A stretch of 64,000 nt of DNA from an uncultured Lachnospiraceae bacterium. Lineage in GTDB: Bacteria; Bacillota; Clostridia; Lachnospirales; Lachnospiraceae. Positions 33,635 through 43,179 of this stretch are shown piece after piece. The stretch lies in the NCBI GenBank assembly GCA_947594855.1, contig CANQEL010000005.1:1-64000 (forward strand), in the 5' to 3' direction. The notes under the pieces are model-generated. The model was not told where the DNA came from and did not search any database. It saw nothing but the letters and a program-made list of their open reading frames with translations. The first letter of the stretch is position 1. Every line of letters begins with the position of its first letter. A program made the translations under genes and the position numbers.

Positions 33635-34563
33635 AAATGATTGCAACCAGACAGAGTTATGGTAATGCACTTGCAGAGTATGGTGCAGAATATGAGAATC
33701 TTGTAGTACTTGATGCAGACCTTGCAGGAGCTACACAGACAGGTATATTTAAGAAAGTATTTCCTGAAAGACATATAGACTGTGGTATAGCAGAATGTAA
33801 TATGGCAGGTATCGCAGCAGGACTTGCTACAACAGGAAAGATTCCTTTTATGAGTTCTTTTGCAATGTTTGCAGCAGGACGCGCTTTTGAACAGGTGCGT
33901 AATTCAATCGGATATCCTCATCTTAATGTAAAGATAGGAGCTACACATGCAGGTATTTCAGTTGGTGAAGACGGAGCTTCACATCAGTGCTGTGAAGATG
34001 TTGCGCTTATGAGAACCATTCCGGGAATGACTGTTATTGTGCCGTCTGATGATGTTGAGGCTAAAGCAGCAGTTAAAGCTGCCATAGAAATGGAAGGACC
34101 ATGTTACCTCAGATTTGGAAGACTTGCAGTACCTGTAATTAACGATAATGACAATTATTCGTTTGAGATAGGCAAAGGTATTGTTCTTCGTGAAGGTAAA
34201 GACGTTACGCTTATTGCTTCAGGACTTGAAGTTGCAGAAACTCTTGAAGCGGCAAAGAAACTTGTTGAAGACGGAATTGACGCGAAAGTGGTAAATATCC
34301 ATACAATCAAACCTCTTGACGAGGAGCTTGTGCTTGCTTCGGCAAAGGAGACAGGCAAAGTTGTAACTATTGAGGAACACTCGGTAATAGGCGGACTTGG
34401 AAGCGCAGTATGCGACCTCCTTTCCGAGAAGCTTCCTACGAAAGTTCTTAAGATTGGTGTAAATGATACATTTGGCGAATCAGGTCCTGCCAAAGAGCTT
34501 ATTAAGAAATACGGACTTGATGCAGACAGCATTTATTCTAAAGTAAAAGCATTTCTTTCTTAA
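33622..34563 (+). CDS. Transketolase, C-terminal (pyrimidine-binding) subunit
   Basis: A 313-residue partner of the preceding protein. It contains the Pyr domain (VVLDADLAGATQTGIFKK, RHIDCGIAECNMAGIAAGLA with the catalytic Glu for TPP activation, and MTVIVPSDDVEAKAAV) and the C-terminal transketolase domain (VVTIEEHSVIGGLGSAV, TFGESGPAKELIKKYGL). GTG start overlapping the upstream stop by 13 bp, with AGGTGAAG as ribosome site inside the upstream gene, so expression is coupled for a 1:1 complex. Confidence 0.95.
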   Translation: MSEVKMIATRQSYGNALAEYGAEYENLVVLDADLAGATQTGIFKKVFPERHIDCGIAECNMAGIAAGLATTGKIPFMSSFAMFAAGRAFEQVRNSIGYPHLNVKIGATHAGISVGEDGASHQCCEDVALMRTIPGMTVIVPSDDVEAKAAVKAAIEMEGPCYLRFGRLAVPVINDNDNYSFEIGKGIVLREGKDVTLIASGLEVAETLEAAKKLVEDGIDAKVVNIHTIKPLDEELVLASAKETGKVVTIEEHSVIGGLGSAVCDLLSEKLPTKVLKIGVNDTFGESGPAKELIKKYGLDADSIYSKVKAFLS

Positions 34564-34586
34564 TAAGAATTAAAAATTATCAGAAT

Positions 34587-34620
34587 CATAACGGAGTCGC
34601 AGTTGTGTGACTCCGTTATG
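34587..34620 (+). terminator. 12-bp perfect hairpin between transketolase and GH27
   Basis: CATAACGGAGTC (34587-34598) and GACTCCGTTATG (34609-34620) pair perfectly with a 10-nt loop. No T run follows and the GH27 ribosome site starts 8 bases later, so partial termination or RNA stabilisation within the cluster is as likely as full termination. Confidence 0.6.
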
Positions 34621-34637
34621 TTGCAAAAGGAGAATAT

Positions 34638-35912
34638 ATGAAAAAAGAAAAATTTCTTACAGTACCACCTATGGGTTGGAATAGTTACGATTATTATGAC
34701 ACCGCCGTAACAGAAGATGATGTAAAGGCAAATGCGGATTATATGGCGGCAAATCTTAAAAATTACGGTTGGGAATATGTAGTAGTTGATATAGAATGGT
34801 ATTCCATGAATGTAGGAACAAAAAGGGATGAGTATCAGTACATTCCTTTTGAAATGGTAGAAATAGACAAATATTCAAGGCTTCAGCCATGTATTGACAG
34901 ATTTCCTTCATCTGAAGGAGGAAAAGGATTTAAGCCCCTTGCAGATTATGTTCACAGTCTGGGATTAAAATTTGGTATTCATATAATGCGTGGAATACCA
35001 AGGATTGCAGCGCATATGCATATGGCAATAAAAGGAACTGATGTAAAGGCTAATGAGATTGCTGATCCGTCATCAATATGTTTCTGGAATCCCGATATGT
35101 ATGGTGTAAAACCTGGTAAAGAAGCTTCCCAGATTTATTATGATTCCATATTTGAGCTTTATGCACAGTGGGGAGTTGATTTTGTTAAATGTGATGATAT
35201 ATGCAGAATGGATATGCCGTCGGCGGAAGAAGAGATTAAGATGCTGCATAAGGCTATAGAGAGATGCGGACGTCCTATGGTTCTCAGCCTTTCTCCGGGA
35301 CCGGCAAAGCTTGATAAGGCATGGATATATGAAAAGTATTCTAATATGTGGAGAATAACGGATGATTTCTGGGATGACTGGAAACTGCTTCTTAACATGT
35401 TTGAAAGGTGCGGACAGTGGCAGGACCATGTGAAAGAAGGTTCATATCCTGACTGTGATATGCTTCCGCTTGGTAAAGTTGGAAAAGGTTTTGGAAATGA
35501 AAGGAATACAAGGTTTACCAAAGATGAACAGATTACGATGATGTCATTGTGGTGTATATTCCGTTCACCGCTGATGCTCGGATGCGAGCTTACAAAGCTT
35601 GATAGCGATACGGTTTCCCTCATTACCAATAAGGATGTGCTTGAACTTCTTAAATTAAAATCACAGGCGCAGATGATTGAAAAGAGCAGGGAGCACGTAG
35701 TATGGACAAATAATGATTCACGATATATATATATTGCATTATTTAATATATCTGATGACAGTAAAAAGATATCTTTCAGTATTCCGTATGAAGGCTGTAC
35801 ACAGGGAACAGAACTTTGGAGCCATAGAGATATTTCCATTGAAAATGATATTATTCAGGCTGTTATTCCGGCACACGGAGCACAGATATTTAGAATTGAA
35901 AAAAATGTATAA
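34638..35912 (+). CDS. GH27 alpha-galactosidase
   Basis: A 424-residue cytoplasmic glycoside hydrolase that removes alpha-galactosyl residues. The start of the barrel, PPMGWNSYDYYDT, is the GH27 signature (usually PPMGWNSW). The nucleophile lies in VDFVKCDDICRMD (about 178-190) and the acid/base in MWRITDDFWDDW (about 234-245). A C-terminal beta domain follows from about 340. There is no signal peptide, so it should act on imported galactosides, fitting the symporter gene directly downstream. Confidence 0.9.
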   Translation: MKKEKFLTVPPMGWNSYDYYDTAVTEDDVKANADYMAANLKNYGWEYVVVDIEWYSMNVGTKRDEYQYIPFEMVEIDKYSRLQPCIDRFPSSEGGKGFKPLADYVHSLGLKFGIHIMRGIPRIAAHMHMAIKGTDVKANEIADPSSICFWNPDMYGVKPGKEASQIYYDSIFELYAQWGVDFVKCDDICRMDMPSAEEEIKMLHKAIERCGRPMVLSLSPGPAKLDKAWIYEKYSNMWRITDDFWDDWKLLLNMFERCGQWQDHVKEGSYPDCDMLPLGKVGKGFGNERNTRFTKDEQITMMSLWCIFRSPLMLGCELTKLDSDTVSLITNKDVLELLKLKSQAQMIEKSREHVVWTNNDSRYIYIALFNISDDSKKISFSIPYEGCTQGTELWSHRDISIENDIIQAVIPAHGAQIFRIEKNV

Positions 35913-35995
35913 ATATAGTAATATAAATGAGAAGCTTATGGCAGAATACATATTCTTATAAAAAAATAAAAAATTAATTATTACAGGAGGGTATT

Positions 35996-37585
35996 ATGGT
36001 TTTAAAAGTGGGTTTATTAGTAGTATTTTTTGCAGTTATGGTTTGCGTTGGAGTATATGCAAGAAAAACTGCTACAGATGTTAATGGTTTTGTACTTGGA
36101 GGAAGGGCAGTTGGTCCATGGCTTACGGCATTTGCTTATGGAACTTCATATTTTTCCGCAGTTATTTTTGTGGGATATGCAGGACAGTTTGGATGGAAGT
36201 TCGGTATTGCATCCACATGGATAGGTATTGGAAATGCGGTAATAGGTTCACTTCTTGCGTGGGTTATACTCGGAAGGCGTACAAGAGTGCTTACACACAA
36301 ACTGGATTCGTCTACAATGCCTGACTATTTTGGCAAACGTTTTAACAGTAACGGACTTAAAGTATTTGCATCGCTTATTATATTTATTTTCTTAATACCA
36401 TATACGGCATCTCTTTATAATGGATTGTCGAGGCTGTTTAATATGGCGTTTTCGGTTGATTATACCGTCTGCGTTATTGCAATGGCGGTGCTTACGGGAA
36501 TATATGTAATCCTTGGCGGATATATGGCAACGGCTATAAACGATTTCATACAGGGAATTATAATGCTTATTGGAATAGTTGCCGTTATAGGGGCAGTGCT
36601 TAATCTCCACGGAGGACTTATGGGTTCTCTTATAGAACTGGCAAACTATTCAGACGCAGCGACTCCTAACGGTGAAGTGCCGGGTGTATTTGCCTCTTTC
36701 CTTGGACCTGACCCGTTCAGCCTTTTATGCGTTGTTATACTGACGTCGCTTGGTACATGGGGACTTCCACAGATGGTTCAGAAGTTCTATGCAATAAAGA
36801 GTGAAAAGGCAGTTAAAATAGGTACTATAATTTCTACTGCATTTGCAATAATAGTGGCAGGAGGATGTTATTTTCTCGGAGGTTTCGGAAGACTTGCAGC
36901 TGATGCCGTAGATGTTAATCCGGATACAGGAGCGGTAATATTTGACTCGGTTATCCCTTCGATGCTTAAAGGACTTCCCGATATTCTTATAGCGGTTGTA
37001 GTAATACTTGTACTTTCTGCAAGTATGTCGACGCTGTCATCACTTGTACTGACGTCAAGTTCAACACTTACCCTCGATTTTATTAAAGGGAGCATAGTTA
37101 AGGATTTGAAAGAGAAAAAGCAGATGATTATTATGAGACTGTTTGTAGTAGTATTTATAGTAATATCTGCAGTTATAGCAATAGTACAGTATAAGAGCAG
37201 CGTTACATTTATAGCGCAGCTTATGGGTATATCCTGGGGAGCGCTTGCAGGAGCATTTCTGGCGCCATTCTTATATTCTCTGTACTGGAAAAAGACAACT
37301 GCTGCTTCGGCATGGGTAAGCTTTATATTTGGCGCATGTTTTATGACGCTTAATATGCTTAATACGCTTGGAATACTTAAACTGCCGTTCTTTGCAGGAA
37401 ATCTTGCGTCGCCGATTAACTGCGGGGCATTTACAATGATTGCCGGACTTATAATTGTTCCTGTTGTAAGCCTTATTACGAAAAAACCTGATGATAAAGA
37501 AATTGATAATATGTTTGAAGTATTTGATGAACAGGTAACAGTAAAAAGAAGAACAGCGCTTTCACAGAATGAGGATGAGAATTAA
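35996..37585 (+). CDS. Sodium:solute symporter (SSF family)
   Basis: A 529-residue Na+-coupled symporter with about 13 membrane helices. The N-terminal GVYARKTATDVNGFVLGGRAVGPW region and the TM2 stretch FAYGTSYFSAVIFVGYAG are typical of SSF proteins; LTSLGTWGLPQMVQKFYAIKS is the family's central block. AGGAGGG lies just before the ATG. Position behind GH27 and transketolase suggests uptake of a sugar or sugar acid, which is inference. Its stop overlaps the yqeG start (TAATG). Confidence 0.92.
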   Translation: MVLKVGLLVVFFAVMVCVGVYARKTATDVNGFVLGGRAVGPWLTAFAYGTSYFSAVIFVGYAGQFGWKFGIASTWIGIGNAVIGSLLAWVILGRRTRVLTHKLDSSTMPDYFGKRFNSNGLKVFASLIIFIFLIPYTASLYNGLSRLFNMAFSVDYTVCVIAMAVLTGIYVILGGYMATAINDFIQGIIMLIGIVAVIGAVLNLHGGLMGSLIELANYSDAATPNGEVPGVFASFLGPDPFSLLCVVILTSLGTWGLPQMVQKFYAIKSEKAVKIGTIISTAFAIIVAGGCYFLGGFGRLAADAVDVNPDTGAVIFDSVIPSMLKGLPDILIAVVVILVLSASMSTLSSLVLTSSSTLTLDFIKGSIVKDLKEKKQMIIMRLFVVVFIVISAVIAIVQYKSSVTFIAQLMGISWGALAGAFLAPFLYSLYWKKTTAASAWVSFIFGACFMTLNMLNTLGILKLPFFAGNLASPINCGAFTMIAGLIIVPVVSLITKKPDDKEIDNMFEVFDEQVTVKRRTALSQNEDEN

Positions 37586-38088
37586 TGCTATCAAGATTTT
37601 ATCCTGACAGAATTGAAAAATCCGTATACGGAATAGACTTTGAAAGGTTGTATTCTCAGGGTAAGCGCGGTATCTTATTTGATATTGATAATACGCTTGT
37701 AATGCATGGAGCTGATGCGGACAAACAGTCGGAGGAGCTGTTTGTCCGTCTCCATGCTATTGGGTTTAAAACATGCATTATATCTAATAATGATGAAGAG
37801 AGAGTGCAGAGGTTTAATAAAAATATTAATACAGATTATGTATATAAAGCGGGTAAGCCTAAAAAAAGCGCGTATATTTCAGGTATGAAAATAATGGGAA
37901 CGGACAGAAAAGAAACAATTTTTATCGGGGACCAGATATTTACCGATATATACGGGGCAAAAAGGGCAGGGATAGATAATATACTTGTAGAGCGTATTTC
38001 TGATAAAGAGGAAATACAGATAGTGTTAAAAAGAATATTGGAGAAGATTGTTTTAAAATCTTATAGAAGGAAATACGGCAGGAGTTAG
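37585..38088 (+). CDS. YqeG family HAD phosphatase
   Basis: A 167-residue HAD-IIIA phosphatase of the YqeG family. Motif I is LFDIDNTLV (nucleophile Asp near 33), motif II SNN near 74, motif III Lys in KAGKPKK, motif IV FIGDQIFTDI. Members of this family act on phosphatidylglycerophosphate in some organisms; in Firmicutes the gene usually begins a cluster with aroE/pepP/efp type genes, as here. Start codon overlaps the upstream symporter stop, an unusual coupling between a sugar transporter and a housekeeping gene. Confidence 0.9.
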   Translation: MLSRFYPDRIEKSVYGIDFERLYSQGKRGILFDIDNTLVMHGADADKQSEELFVRLHAIGFKTCIISNNDEERVQRFNKNINTDYVYKAGKPKKSAYISGMKIMGTDRKETIFIGDQIFTDIYGAKRAGIDNILVERISDKEEIQIVLKRILEKIVLKSYRRKYGRS

Positions 38089-38092
38089 TGTT

Positions 38093-39157
38093 ATGGAAAG
38101 AATAAGCAGGCTGAAAGAACTGATTTTACAGAAAAATATTGATGCGGCGGTTATATCTGATCCGTATAACGTAAGATATTTGTGCGGATTTTCAGGCGGC
38201 GAAGGTTATCTGTATATATCAGATAAAAGACAGTGTATGCTTGTTGATTCCAGATATACGCTATGGGCTGAAAGTGAATGTAAGAATACACAGGTAATAA
38301 CCGTACAGGGAAATTATTATGATATTATAGGAGAATTTTTAAAAGAAGATAATGTAAATACTGCCGCGCTTGAAGGCAGCCATCTCACTTATAATGAATT
38401 CAGGACGTTTAAAGAAAGTCTTCCTGTACGTAATATAATTTCGGTAAGCGATGAGTTTGACAATCTCCGCGCGGTTAAGGATGAATATGAGATATCCATG
38501 ATTGCCAGGGCAGAGACGATAGGCGATGAAGCGTTTGATTATATTCTTGGAGTACTTAAACCGGGTATGACGGAAAAAGAAGTTGCAATAGAACTTGAAA
38601 TGTATATGAGAAACCATGGGGCGGAGTCGCTTAGTTTTCCGGTTATTGCCGCATCAGGAGCTAATTCTGCATCTCCTCATGCGGTACCTTCCGATAAGAA
38701 ACTTGAATACGGTGATTTTTTGACAATGGACTTCGGATGCGTATATAATGGATATTGTTCGGATATGACAAGGACAGTAGTTATTGGTAAGGCAAATCGT
38801 GAGCAGAAGAAAATATACGAAATAGTGCTTTTAGCGCAGAATACTGCACTTAAGAAACTTAGGGCAGGAATGACCGGAGCTCAGGCGGATATGATTGCAA
38901 GGGATATTATTACCGGGGCAGGTTACGGAAATAATTTCGGACACGGGCTTGGACACAGCGTAGGACTGTATATACATGAATCGCCGAGGCTTTCGAGGTT
39001 AGAAGATAAAGTCCTTAAAGAGGGAATGACAGTTACCGTTGAACCGGGTATATATATAGAGGGAATGTTTGGGGTACGCATAGAAGATGTTGCAGTTATA
39101 AAAGAAGACGGTATATTAAACCTGACACATTCCGACAAGAAACTTATAGAATTGTAG
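38093..39157 (+). CDS. pepP: Xaa-Pro aminopeptidase, M24 family
   Basis: A 354-residue metallopeptidase removing N-terminal residues before proline. The creatinase-like N-domain (1-125) precedes the pita-bread fold. Metal ligands visible: MDFGCVYNGYCSDMTRT (two Asp), GHGLGHSVGLYIHE (His), TVEPGIYIEG (Glu) and GVRIEDVAVI (Glu). AGGAG is the ribosome site, 4 bases behind yqeG. This gene commonly precedes efp in Firmicutes; here aroD and aroK lie between. Confidence 0.95.
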   Translation: MERISRLKELILQKNIDAAVISDPYNVRYLCGFSGGEGYLYISDKRQCMLVDSRYTLWAESECKNTQVITVQGNYYDIIGEFLKEDNVNTAALEGSHLTYNEFRTFKESLPVRNIISVSDEFDNLRAVKDEYEISMIARAETIGDEAFDYILGVLKPGMTEKEVAIELEMYMRNHGAESLSFPVIAASGANSASPHAVPSDKKLEYGDFLTMDFGCVYNGYCSDMTRTVVIGKANREQKKIYEIVLLAQNTALKKLRAGMTGAQADMIARDIITGAGYGNNFGHGLGHSVGLYIHESPRLSRLEDKVLKEGMTVTVEPGIYIEGMFGVRIEDVAVIKEDGILNLTHSDKKLIEL

Positions 39158-39173
39158 GCTATTGGAGTTAATT

Positions 39174-39938
39174 ATGAGTATAAAAGTAAGAAATATAACA
39201 ATAGGGGAAAAACCGCTTATATGCGCGCCCGTAATATCAGAAGATGAAAAAGGAATAATAGATGACTGCAGAGTTATAAAGAAAGCGCCTGTAGACATAA
39301 TAGAATGGCGCGCTGATTATTTCAGGGAATGTAGAAACCATATACGTATTAAAGAAGTATTTGGAAATATACGTGAAGTATGCGGTGACATTCCGGTTAT
39401 ATTTACATATCGTATGAGAGATGAAGGCGGGGAAAGCTGCAGTGAGCCTGTTTCCATTGAAGAATATACTGCGCTGATTAAATGTGCTGCAGACACAGGA
39501 TGCGCAGACCTGATGGATATACAGGTTATGTCGGTTGAAAATTCAAAATGTGAAAAAGCAGCTGATATCATTAGCGCCGTACATGCAAAAGGGGTTAAGG
39601 TTATTGCTTCAAATCATCATTTTGATATGACGCCGGATGATGATGAAATGAAGAGGCTGTTTAAAATTATGCATGATACAGGCGCCGACATACTTAAACT
39701 TGCCGTTATGCCTCAGAATAATACAGATGTGATAAGGCTTATGGCAGTCACTGATTATGTTTCAGGAATATATCCCGAGCCGGTAATTACGATGTCTATG
39801 GGAAAAACCGGAATTATAAGCAGAATGTCCGGAAGCCTTACGGGTTCGGCAGTTACCTTTGCAAGTGTAAAAGGGGAATCGGCGCCGGGACAGATATCTG
39901 CATATAAACTGGCGGAAATTCTTGGTATAGTTGGCTGA
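39174..39938 (+). CDS. aroD: 3-dehydroquinate dehydratase, type I
   Basis: A 254-residue type I dehydroquinase of the shikimate pathway, which forms 3-dehydroshikimate by a Schiff-base mechanism. Start at ATG 39174 (MSIKVRNITIGE) with GGAG at 39164-39167; TTG 39162 would overlap it. Motifs: EWRADYF (about 43-49), PVIFTYRMRDEGG, VIASNHHFDMTP with the catalytic His, GADILKLAVMP with the Schiff-base Lys, and MSMGKTGIISR. Adjacent to aroK, so two consecutive shikimate enzymes are cotranscribed. Confidence 0.95.
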   Translation: MSIKVRNITIGEKPLICAPVISEDEKGIIDDCRVIKKAPVDIIEWRADYFRECRNHIRIKEVFGNIREVCGDIPVIFTYRMRDEGGESCSEPVSIEEYTALIKCAADTGCADLMDIQVMSVENSKCEKAADIISAVHAKGVKVIASNHHFDMTPDDDEMKRLFKIMHDTGADILKLAVMPQNNTDVIRLMAVTDYVSGIYPEPVITMSMGKTGIISRMSGSLTGSAVTFASVKGESAPGQISAYKLAEILGIVG

Positions 39939-39950
39939 TAAGGAGGACAC

Positions 39951-40466
39951 ATGGCTGATAAAAATATTTTCCTTATAGGCTTCATGGGTTGTGGTAAGAG
40001 TACTGTATCAAAAATACTTGCGGACAAACTGAAGTTTAAAAGGATTGACTCTGATGAATATATAGAAAATTCGGAACATATGAAAATAACCGAGATGTTT
40101 GAAAAACACGGCGAAAATTATTTCAGGGAGCGTGAAACGGATTTCCTTAAAAACCTTAACGGCAGTAATCCTGTTATTATTGCGTGCGGCGGAGGAATGG
40201 CAATGCGCAGAAATAATGCAGAGCTTATGAAAGAAAAGGGAATAGTTGTATTTCTTACGGCAAAGCCGGAAACTATATATGACAGGGTTAAAGACAGTAC
40301 TAAAAGACCGCTTCTTAATAATAATATGAATGTCGGATACATAAAGCAGCTTATGGACAGCAGGGCAGAGGCATATGGCAGCGCCGCTGATTTTAAAATA
40401 AGTACTGATGACAGAACTCCCGGAGAAATAGCAGATGAAATTATAGAAATATACAGCAATAATTGA
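39951..40466 (+). CDS. aroK: Shikimate kinase
   Basis: A 171-residue kinase phosphorylating shikimate. Walker A GFMGCGKST is at residues 10-18, the shikimate-binding DSDEYIE near 35-41, FRERETDFL (Arg/Glu) near 60, IIACGGGMAMR near 77-87, and the lid region KRPLL near 118. AAGGAGGAC precedes the ATG by five bases and it follows aroD by 12 bases. Confidence 0.95.
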   Translation: MADKNIFLIGFMGCGKSTVSKILADKLKFKRIDSDEYIENSEHMKITEMFEKHGENYFRERETDFLKNLNGSNPVIIACGGGMAMRRNNAELMKEKGIVVFLTAKPETIYDRVKDSTKRPLLNNNMNVGYIKQLMDSRAEAYGSAADFKISTDDRTPGEIADEIIEIYSNN

Positions 40467-40547
40467 AAAATATGGTTGAAATGTTGCTGATTATGTAATA
40501 AACTAAATAAAGTGGATTTATGAAACGAATATTAGGAGGAATTTATA

Positions 40548-41105
40548 ATGGTTTCAGCAGGAGATTTCAGAAACGGAATTACAATTGAAATGGAAGGCGG
40601 CATATATCAGGTTATTGAGTTTCAGCATGTTAAACCAGGAAAAGGAGCTGCCTTTGTAAGAACCAAACTTAAGAATATTAAGAATGGCGGAGTGGTTGAA
40701 AAGAGCTTCCGTCCTACTGAAAAGTTTGAGAATGCCCATATAGAAAGAAAAGATATGCAGTATCTGTATTCAGACGGTGGTATGTATAACTTTATGGACG
40801 CAGAGACATTTGACCAGATAGCATTATCAGAGAGTCAGATTGGTGATACTCTTAAGTTTGTAAAAGAGAATGAGACAGTCAAGATTCTCTCACATAACAA
40901 TGAGGTATTTGCAATTGAACCACCGCTTTTTGTTGAGCTTGAAGTTACTGAGACAGAACCGGGAGTTAAAGGTGATACTGCAACAGGAGCAACTAAGCCT
41001 GCAACGGTAGAGACAGGAGCAAATGTATTGGTTCCGTTATTTGTCAATCAGGGAGATATAATCCAGATTGATACACGTTCCGGAGAGTATATGAAGAGAG
41101 TATAA
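40548..41105 (+). CDS. efp: Translation elongation factor P
   Basis: A 185-residue EF-P, which rescues ribosomes stalled at polyproline. Three OB-like domains of normal length. The domain I loop [17 protein letters not shown] carries the tip lysine (about residue 32), the usual modification position. The conserved end [17 protein letters not shown] is complete. AGGAGG lies eight bases before the ATG. An 81-bp gap separates it from aroK; the hairpin at 41149-41189 ends the transcript. Confidence 0.97.
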   Translation: MVSAGDFRNGITIEMEGGIYQVIEFQHVKPGKGAAFVRTKLKNIKNGGVVEKSFRPTEKFENAHIERKDMQYLYSDGGMYNFMDAETFDQIALSESQIGDTLKFVKENETVKILSHNNEVFAIEPPLFVELEVTETEPGVKGDTATGATKPATVETGANVLVPLFVNQGDIIQIDTRSGEYMKRV

Positions 41106-41148
41106 TCTTATATATCCGGTGATTGTTATTCATATGAAACTGTATTTG

Positions 41149-41189
41149 GCCGTCTGCATATGTGATGATTTTCATATGTGTCTGACGGC
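41149..41189 (+). terminator. Stem-loop after efp
   Basis: GCCGTC...CATATG (41149-41162) pairs imperfectly with CATATG...GACGGC (41173-41189), with an internal loop. Likely the efp terminator; the next gene belongs to a separate regulatory operon. Confidence 0.55.
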
Positions 41190-41232
41190 TGAATTTATAT
41201 GCGCATATTGATATTTATAATGGGGGAATAAG

Positions 41233-41904
41233 ATGTACAGATTAATGCTTGTTGAAGACGATTCAGGGATTGCGCAGGGGATAAAGGACATGGCGGAAAC
41301 ATGGGATTTTGATGTTTTTGTTGTGGAGAATTTCCGTAATATTCTTAAGGATTATACTGAGTATCAGCCTCACATTATACTGCTTGATATAATACTTCCG
41401 TTTTTTGACGGATACCACTGGTGTAATGAGATACGTAAGATTTCAAAAGTGCCGATTATTTTTATTTCTTCAGCTTCTGATAATATGAATATAGTAATGG
41501 CAATGAATATGGGAGCTGATGATTTCATAGCAAAACCGTTTGATAAGGATGTTCTCATGGCAAAGATACAGGCCCTGCTAAGGAGAACTTATGATTTTTC
41601 ATCAGACGCCCTGATTCTTGAACACAGAGGAGCTTTTTTAAATACCGGGGACAACACATTAATTTATAATGATGAACAGATACCTCTTACAAGAAATGAG
41701 TACCGTATTATCCTATGCCTCATGGAAAATAAAGGCAAAGTGGTAAGCCGTGAAAAACTTATGGAACGGCTGTGGAAAACAGAGTCGTTTATCGATGAAA
41801 ATACCCTGACGGTCAATGTGAACCGTCTGAGAAAAAAACTTGATACAGCGGGACTTAATAATTTTATCGTCACCAGATTCGGTGTAGGATACATTATCCA
41901 GTAG
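41233..41904 (+). CDS. OmpR-family response regulator, BceR-like
   Basis: A 223-residue regulator with a receiver domain (LVEDD near 6-10, phospho-acceptor Asp52 in ILLDIILP, Lys in FIAKPFDKD near 101) and a C-terminal winged helix (VVSREKLMERLW, TLTVNVNRLRKKL, RFGVGYII). This pattern, together with the short intramembrane-sensing kinase 12 bases downstream, is typical of BceRS-type systems that answer to peptide antibiotics and switch on a BceAB-type ABC transporter. That transporter is not adjacent but lies 13 kb away (55979-58752), past an insertion. Confidence 0.93.
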   Translation: MYRLMLVEDDSGIAQGIKDMAETWDFDVFVVENFRNILKDYTEYQPHIILLDIILPFFDGYHWCNEIRKISKVPIIFISSASDNMNIVMAMNMGADDFIAKPFDKDVLMAKIQALLRRTYDFSSDALILEHRGAFLNTGDNTLIYNDEQIPLTRNEYRIILCLMENKGKVVSREKLMERLWKTESFIDENTLTVNVNRLRKKLDTAGLNNFIVTRFGVGYIIQ

Positions 41905-41916
41905 GAGCAATGCTAT

Positions 41917-42906
41917 ATGAAACTGTTTTATAAATATATAAAATACCGGATAAAATGGATTGTGTTTTTTGCACTGTCCTGCATAATTTTTTCTGTGGCT
42001 TTTATTTTATACAGACTGCCTGTACAGGCGGTAATATATCCTGTGTTTTTATGTACATTTATAGGAATTATATTTGCTGCCATTGATTTTTTACATGTAA
42101 AGTCAAGGCATGAAAGCCTTGAAGCAGTAAAGAAAATTCCTATAGAAATTGACACGTATATTGGAACAATAGAAAGTATAGAAGATGAAGATTACCAGGA
42201 AATTATAAGAATATTAAAAAAAGGAATAGCAGAGCTTTGTACGGAATCAGACAGGCAGTACAGGGAAATGATGGATTATTATACAATGTGGGTGCATCAG
42301 ATAAAAACTCCCATTGCTTCAATGCGCCTGAAACTGCAGAATGAAGATACGCCTCTTTCACGTATGTTATCATCTGATTTGTTTCGTATTGAGCAGTATG
42401 TGGAAATGGTGCTTGCATATCTTAGGCTTGATTATGATTCAAATGATTATGTTTTTAAAGAATATAAGATAGATACGATAATTAAACAGGTATTGAAAAA
42501 ATATGCCGCCGAATTTGCGGAAAAAAAGATACGTTTATTATATGAACCGGCTTATGATGTTGTGATTACTGATGATAAGTGGCTTTCCTTTGTCATAGAA
42601 CAGGTGATTTCAAATGCCCTTAAATATACGCATGAGGGAACGATTAAGATATATATCAGTAATCCGAAAACCCTGTGCATAGAGGATACCGGAATCGGAA
42701 TTGATGCGCATGACCTGCCGCGTATTTTTGAAAAAGGATATACGGGTTATAACGGAAGAACGGATAAAAGGGCAACAGGCATAGGACTGTATCTCTGCAG
42801 GCGGATATGTGATAATCTTGGAATAGGAATTACAGCTGAGTCAGAACCCGAAAAAGGTACGGTTATAAAGCTTGGCCTTGAGCAGTACAGGATTGGAAAG
42901 GAATAA
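41917..42906 (+). CDS. Intramembrane-sensing histidine kinase, BceS-like
   Basis: A 329-residue kinase. Two membrane helices (about 13-33 and 36-57) are joined by only a few residues, so there is no extracellular sensor domain: the mark of the intramembrane-sensing kinases that take their signal from a BceAB-type transporter. H-box WVHQIKTPIASMRL (His127), N-box EQVISNALKYT, G boxes DTGIGI and ATGIGLYLC. It pairs with the preceding regulator. A CCTTAC/GTAAGG palindrome lies 14 bases behind its stop. Confidence 0.94.
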   Translation: MKLFYKYIKYRIKWIVFFALSCIIFSVAFILYRLPVQAVIYPVFLCTFIGIIFAAIDFLHVKSRHESLEAVKKIPIEIDTYIGTIESIEDEDYQEIIRILKKGIAELCTESDRQYREMMDYYTMWVHQIKTPIASMRLKLQNEDTPLSRMLSSDLFRIEQYVEMVLAYLRLDYDSNDYVFKEYKIDTIIKQVLKKYAAEFAEKKIRLLYEPAYDVVITDDKWLSFVIEQVISNALKYTHEGTIKIYISNPKTLCIEDTGIGIDAHDLPRIFEKGYTGYNGRTDKRATGIGLYLCRRICDNLGIGITAESEPEKGTVIKLGLEQYRIGKE

Positions 42907-42919
42907 AATAAGTCTGAAA

Positions 42920-42937
42920 CCTTACGAAACTGTAAGG
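42920..42937. promoter_or_regulatory. Operator-like palindrome A (BceR-type)
   Basis: CCTTACG-AAAC-TGTAAGG: the same symmetry as the copies at 45652 and 55860 with one mismatched centre pair. It matches the BceR-type motif TNACA-N4-TGTAA except for one base. It lies immediately behind the kinase gene, where the promoter of the transporter genes would be expected if nothing had been inserted. Confidence 0.6.
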
Positions 42938-43179
42938 TGACGTAGCTTTGGGACGATGCGGTGAGATGGGATTACGAGGGTTCTTTTGATACTATTTTCC
43001 GAGCTGTTAGCGTTGAAAATACTTAGTTTTTAAGTAAAATGAAAATGTGAAAGAGAGAACTGAGGTAAATGTCATTTTAACTACTTGTGTTTGAGCAAGG
43101 ATGAGAAAAAGGACTTTGAGATAGGATAATTATGTTATAGGGGACAAAAAAGATAGGAAGTACGGAGGTATAAGTAAAA

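Noticed and set aside
34587-34620. The hairpin before GH27 as a riboswitch
   Set aside because: A single simple stem without further conserved structure; terminator or stabiliser is the simpler reading.
41212-41219. TATAAT-like box just before the response regulator gene as its promoter
   Set aside because: It is too close to the start codon to leave room for the ribosome site GGGGGAA.
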